Below the pieces are notes generated by a model. That model saw only the letters and a program-made list of their open reading frames with translations. It was not told the DNA's origin and made no database searches. A stretch of 64,000 nucleotides of DNA. It comes from DASQPR01 sp963831705 (GTDB taxonomy: Bacteria > Actinomycetota > Actinomycetes > Mycobacteriales > Micromonosporaceae). This document shows, in pieces, positions 63,969-64,000 of the stretch (within the stretch, counting starts at the first letter, position 1; every line of letters starts with the position of its first letter). Where the stretch lies: positions 1 through 64,000 of the forward strand of contig CAWHRE010000009.1 in NCBI GenBank assembly GCA_963831705.1, given 5' to 3'. The translations under genes were made by a program, and so were the position numbers.

Positions 63969-64000
63969 TCAGGGCCTGGGCAGCGCCCGGCCAGGTCCGC
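63965..64000 (+). CDS. start of the next gene (partial)
   Basis: ATG 63965 overlaps the tal stop (ATGA) and opens 12 codons (MIRAWAAPGQVR) before the window ends. In related genomes a glucose-6-phosphate isomerase or dehydrogenase gene follows tal, but too little is visible to name it. Confidence 0.3.
   Translation, partial: MIRAWAAPGQVR

Overview
The window is G+C-rich actinobacterial chromosome with dense short-gap or overlapping genes, many GTG starts, several leaderless-looking starts and actinobacterium-specific families (AcnR, SufR, the HTH protein that accompanies the ABC-F gene, LemA/DUF2207). The conserved genes run in the same order, as far as I recall it, as the Mycobacterium tuberculosis interval tal-tkt-ctaB-cox15-suf-echA12-ABC-F-acnR-acn-moxR1-fabG1-inhA-hemZ. 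It is not a Mycobacterium: two long stretches (about 7.6-22.5 kb and 32.5-49.4 kb) hold unrelated genes. No rRNA, tRNA, CRISPR array, phage or intact transposon was seen.

Layout. 1-7.6 kb: a minus-strand run reading moxR, DUF58, VWA, fabG, fabI/inhA, ferrochelatase, HAD phosphatase. The last two genes are broken by about nine single-base frame changes although their motifs survive. 7.6-22.5 kb: accessory genes, including a PAP2 membrane enzyme, a FlK-like thioesterase with a metallo-beta-lactamase protein, a secreted GH25 lysozyme, an ankyrin protein, an asparagine synthetase that lacks its glutaminase cysteine, Xaa-Pro aminopeptidase, LemA/DUF2207, a Uma2 protein and a Cys-rich pentapeptide protein. 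Two non-coding repeat elements lie here. 22.6-32.3 kb: aconitase and its regulator AcnR, RIO kinase, HAD, enoyl-CoA hydratase, small HTH protein, polytopic membrane protein and ABC-F ATPase.

32.5-49.4 kb: a YpfJ-type metallopeptidase; a roughly 995-residue membrane-anchored protein combining an HExxH motif, a von Willebrand D-like domain and three C-terminal repeats (one frame break); an epimerase; a DUF899 protein; an overlapping operon (glycosyltransferase 2, DUF2064, methyltransferase, membrane molybdopterin oxidoreductase, small membrane protein) with a two-component system convergent to it; LysE and DUF3885 proteins; and a large polytopic membrane protein. 49.4-64 kb: the SUF Fe-S cluster operon under SufR, heme A synthase (ctaA), an ATP-grasp ligase, protoheme farnesyltransferase (ctaB), transketolase and transaldolase.

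Functional themes are Fe-S assembly (suf) feeding aconitase, the Rieske protein and probably the Fe-S ferrochelatase; heme A synthesis (hemH, ctaA, ctaB) for cytochrome oxidase; fatty-acid elongation (fabG, fabI/inhA); and the pentose phosphate pathway (tkt, tal). Several intergenic regions hold long inverted repeats that look like dispersed palindromic elements. The clustered single-base frame breaks in otherwise conserved genes suggest local consensus errors, which affects how the broken genes should be read.
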